Shown: in pieces, positions 4,922-7,387 of the stretch
Position numbering within the stretch: the stretch's first letter is position 1
Layout of the letters: the number at the start of each line of letters is the position of its first letter
Translations under genes and position numbers: made by a program
The notes under the pieces: model-generated
Told to the model about the DNA's origin: nothing
Seen by the model: only the letters and a program-made list of their open reading frames with translations
Databases searched by the model: none
DNA from: an uncultured Lysobacterales bacterium
Lineage (GTDB): Bacteria; Pseudomonadota; Gammaproteobacteria; Xanthomonadales; SZUA-36
Assembly (NCBI GenBank): GCA_937974465.1
Contig: CALJWY010000047.1
Span: 1 to 7,387 of the forward strand
Direction of reading: 5' to 3'
DNA length: 7,387 nucleotides

Positions 4922-7387
4922 ATGAAAGATTTCGCACAGTTTTCCAATAAGGTACTAACTACCGCCATCCGGAGTCAGGCGCTAGCATTGGTCCTGGCTG
5001 GAGGCGCTTTGACCGCCTTTCCGGCCATGGCCCAGGATCAGCAAGATGGACTTACCCTGGAGGAAGTGATTGTCACGGCTACCAGGCGAGAAACCAGCTT
5101 GATGGACACCGGTATATCAGTCACTGCATTTTCTTCCGAGAAACTCCAGGAATTTGGCATTGACGATTTGAACGACTTGAGCGTCAACACCCCTGGGCTC
5201 TCGGTAACAACGGGCGAGAGAATAACCATTCGCGGTGTGGGCATTGATAGCCTCGCGCTGGGGATTGATGCGGCGGTTGGTACTTATGTCGACGGATACT
5301 TCACAAATGGAGTCGGTCCTTTTTGGGCCAATAACTTCTTTGACGTGGAGCGTATTGAAGTGTTGAGAGGTCCCCAAGGTACTTTGTATGGTCGTAATAC
5401 GGCAGCTGGCGCGGTCAATGTAATCAGCAAGAAACCACAGCAAGAATTTGAAGGTGAAGTGAATCTGGAAGTGGGTAACGAAGGTTACAGTGTTGTTCAG
5501 GGCATGTTGAATATTCCGCTGGGTGACCGTTTTGCATGGCGCATGTCCGCATCACAACTCAATCGTGGAGCACTGCAGAAAAATGATGCAGGGCCTGATG
5601 TCGATGAAATAGATAACACCATGTTTGATACAACCTTACGTGCTGACTGGTCGGATTCGTGGCAAACGGATCTGAGGGTATTTACCTATACGCGTGATGG
5701 GCGGCCGAGTTCAAGGTACCAGTTGAATCCGTATCTGACAGATGTAAGGGTCTTTCCGGGTGCAACAACAATCAACCATACCTGGAATTGGGATCAGCCG
5801 AATCCTGCGGTTCAGGATCCAGGAAAAACCAGCCAGGATTTTGCAAACACACTGGATGAAGACTACACCAACGCAATATTGACCAACATATTTAGTATGG
5901 GTGATATCGACATCAAGTACATTGGTGGTTATGGGGATTTCCTGCGGGAGTCTGCTGGTGATGTGGACTGGTCTTCAAACCTGAACTCGAGTTCAGTCAA
6001 TAATATTATCTCTGATTCCGAACAAATGACCCATGAGTTGCAGTTCATATCGGATTTTGATGGCAAATTGAACTTTATCGCCGGATTGTATTATTTCGAG
6101 CAGGATTCAAGGTTGTACTATGATTTTCAGAATGCGACCGATCCTATTTATTCAACGTCACTGAATTGGGATACAGAATTGGTTACCCTGGCATTTGCCG
6201 ACTTTGCCAACTTTGGTCCCCGTTTCCCTGTGCCGGCCCCATGGGGTGGACCCTTGACCCTGCCAGGCGCGTTGATGAGCGAGTTGGTACTCGGCGGATT
6301 TCGCTTTGCTGACTTCCAGGGCGACCCGCAAAATCGAGTATTCTGGTTCGACACCGATCTGGATGTCACCTCCTATGCCGGCTACGGCCAAATTAACTAC
6401 GATTTCACCGACAACCTTCAATTGACGGTTGGTGGGCGTTATACCTTTGATGAGAAGAAAGGCAGTGAGGTTGTCTACGCAGTGGCGCCAATGTATGAGG
6501 CATTCAATGCTGTGATACCGCTTGCCCCCGGAGTTTTTGGTGTTATCGAATCAGAGACCCACAAGGCTATTGGCAATAGTATCGCCTGGTTGGAAAATCG
6601 TGGTGATACCGCCAGCGATAAGATGGATTGGGACAATGTTAGCGGCATGGTTAGTCTGGACTACACCCTGGAAAGTGGTGACTTGATGTACGGTTCAATA
6701 TCAACTGGATATCGCGCCGGCGGTTTCAATCTCGGTACGCTCTCACCGGGTGTGGACTCTTTTGATGAAGAGACGATCACCTCGTATGAGCTTGGCTACA
6801 AAGGCTCATTGGTAGATGACACGCTGCTCCTGGAACTCGCCGCTTATTACTATGATTACTCAGATTTGCAGGTTAACCAGGCCTTTGTTGATCCGGACTC
6901 TGGAACATCGGGAACCGAGTTTACCAATGCTGCCGAAGCCGAAGTAAAAGGACTGGAGGCGCAGTTCACCTGGCTGGTAAGTGAGAGTTTCCGTTTCTCT
7001 GGCAGTTATGCCTACAACAATGCCAAGTATAAGGACTTTCCTACCATCGACAGGTCCACCCTCATTCAGCTGCCGGTAAATTACAAAGGCAACAGGCTAA
7101 ACCGTGCACCAGAGAACAAGATTGGCCTCTCGGCGAGCTACTATGTTGCTCTGGGTAACAGCGGTGATTTACTTTTCAGTGGCATCTACACCTGGGTGGA
7201 TGAGATGTATACCAATCCGGCCAATTCTGAAAATGGCAGGCTGGACTCCTGGGACCGCCTTGATGCCCGAGTGACGTGGACTGCACCTTCGGACAAATTG
7301 GCCATCACCGCATTTATCAAAAATATAGCGGATGATCGCCATTCAACCGATGCCAGCGGCGGAACAATTTCGGATGGTTTCCTTCGC
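4922..7387 (+). CDS. TonB-dependent outer-membrane receptor (3' end cut by window edge)
   Basis: This is an outer-membrane beta-barrel that imports scarce ligands using energy from TonB-ExbB-ExbD. A total of 822 codons are visible with no stop. Residues 1-37 form a Sec signal peptide, with a hydrophobic stretch at 20-33 and probable cleavage after AMA (35-37). A TonB-box-like segment, LEEVIVTATRR, follows at 46-56. The plug domain runs to about 172 and includes ITIRGVGID (101-109) and the conserved VERIEVLRGPQGTLYGRN (142-159). The rest is barrel, with alternating aromatic strands such as YAGYGQINYDF and MYGSISTGYRAGGFN. The end, FIKNIADDRHSTDAS, resembles the penultimate strand region, so perhaps 20-40 residues are missing. 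No STN signalling domain and no neighbouring sigma/anti-sigma genes are seen. The ligand is unknown: the general family includes receptors for siderophores, heme, vitamin B12, glycans and hydrophobic compounds. A strong promoter with a palindrome precedes it. Confidence 0.95.
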   Translation, partial: MKDFAQFSNKVLTTAIRSQALALVLAGGALTAFPAMAQDQQDGLTLEEVIVTATRRETSLMDTGISVTAFSSEKLQEFGIDDLNDLSVNTPGLSVTTGERITIRGVGIDSLALGIDAAVGTYVDGYFTNGVGPFWANNFFDVERIEVLRGPQGTLYGRNTAAGAVNVISKKPQQEFEGEVNLEVGNEGYSVVQGMLNIPLGDRFAWRMSASQLNRGALQKNDAGPDVDEIDNTMFDTTLRADWSDSWQTDLRVFTYTRDGRPSSRYQLNPYLTDVRVFPGATTINHTWNWDQPNPAVQDPGKTSQDFANTLDEDYTNAILTNIFSMGDIDIKYIGGYGDFLRESAGDVDWSSNLNSSSVNNIISDSEQMTHELQFISDFDGKLNFIAGLYYFEQDSRLYYDFQNATDPIYSTSLNWDTELVTLAFADFANFGPRFPVPAPWGGPLTLPGALMSELVLGGFRFADFQGDPQNRVFWFDTDLDVTSYAGYGQINYDFTDNLQLTVGGRYTFDEKKGSEVVYAVAPMYEAFNAVIPLAPGVFGVIESETHKAIGNSIAWLENRGDTASDKMDWDNVSGMVSLDYTLESGDLMYGSISTGYRAGGFNLGTLSPGVDSFDEETITSYELGYKGSLVDDTLLLELAAYYYDYSDLQVNQAFVDPDSGTSGTEFTNAAEAEVKGLEAQFTWLVSESFRFSGSYAYNNAKYKDFPTIDRSTLIQLPVNYKGNRLNRAPENKIGLSASYYVALGNSGDLLFSGIYTWVDEMYTNPANSENGRLDSWDRLDARVTWTAPSDKLAITAFIKNIADDRHSTDASGGTISDGFLR

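Noticed and set aside
5038..6421. Minus-strand frames of 68-108 codons opposite the TonB receptor
   Set aside because: The plus-strand receptor frame is continuous and full of family motifs; these are shadows.

Overview
The window looks like a chromosomal segment of a Gram-negative gammaproteobacterium. The basis is moderate GC, a TonB-dependent outer-membrane receptor with a Sec signal peptide, a lipoprotein signal sequence, and a housekeeping phosphoenolpyruvate carboxylase. The style of the TonB receptor and of the acyl-CoA dehydrogenase/phosphotransferase pair resembles marine or lipid-degrading gammaproteobacteria, but that finer placement is inference. I see no insertion sequence, tRNA, rRNA, CRISPR array or phage gene.

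Layout. Positions 1-852 (minus) hold the N-terminal third of PEP carboxylase (ppc), cut by the left edge. Positions 1023-2282 (minus) encode an acyl-CoA dehydrogenase of the ACAD10/ACAD11 type. Upstream of it on the same strand, 2467-3516 encodes an APH-fold phosphotransferase of the matching kinase family. A 143-bp divergent spacer follows. On the plus strand, 3690-4613 encodes a SurE-family phosphatase that carries a lipoprotein signal peptide. A 308-bp non-coding stretch then holds several dyads and a convincing promoter. Finally, 4922-7387 encodes a TonB-dependent receptor, cut by the right edge probably only a few dozen codons before its stop.

How the genes work together. In animals the kinase and dehydrogenase domains are fused in one protein (ACAD10, ACAD11). 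In that family, and in bacterial levulinate catabolism, the pair converts 4-hydroxyacyl-CoA through a 4-phosphoacyl-CoA to a normal beta-oxidation intermediate. The two genes here are most simply read as the separated version, and thus as a lipid or hydroxy-acid catabolic module. The TonB receptor could import a substrate or iron, but nothing ties it firmly to the catabolic pair. The SurE protein would act on phosphoesters in the periplasm. PEP carboxylase is an anaplerotic enzyme and probably an independent unit.

I did not find an evidently new multi-gene system. The most noteworthy points are the envelope-targeted SurE variant with an altered active-site loop, the split kinase/ACAD pair with an Asp at the usual catalytic Glu position, a near-perfect operator-like palindrome on the TonB receptor promoter, and a small SD-preceded leader ORF just ahead of the kinase gene.
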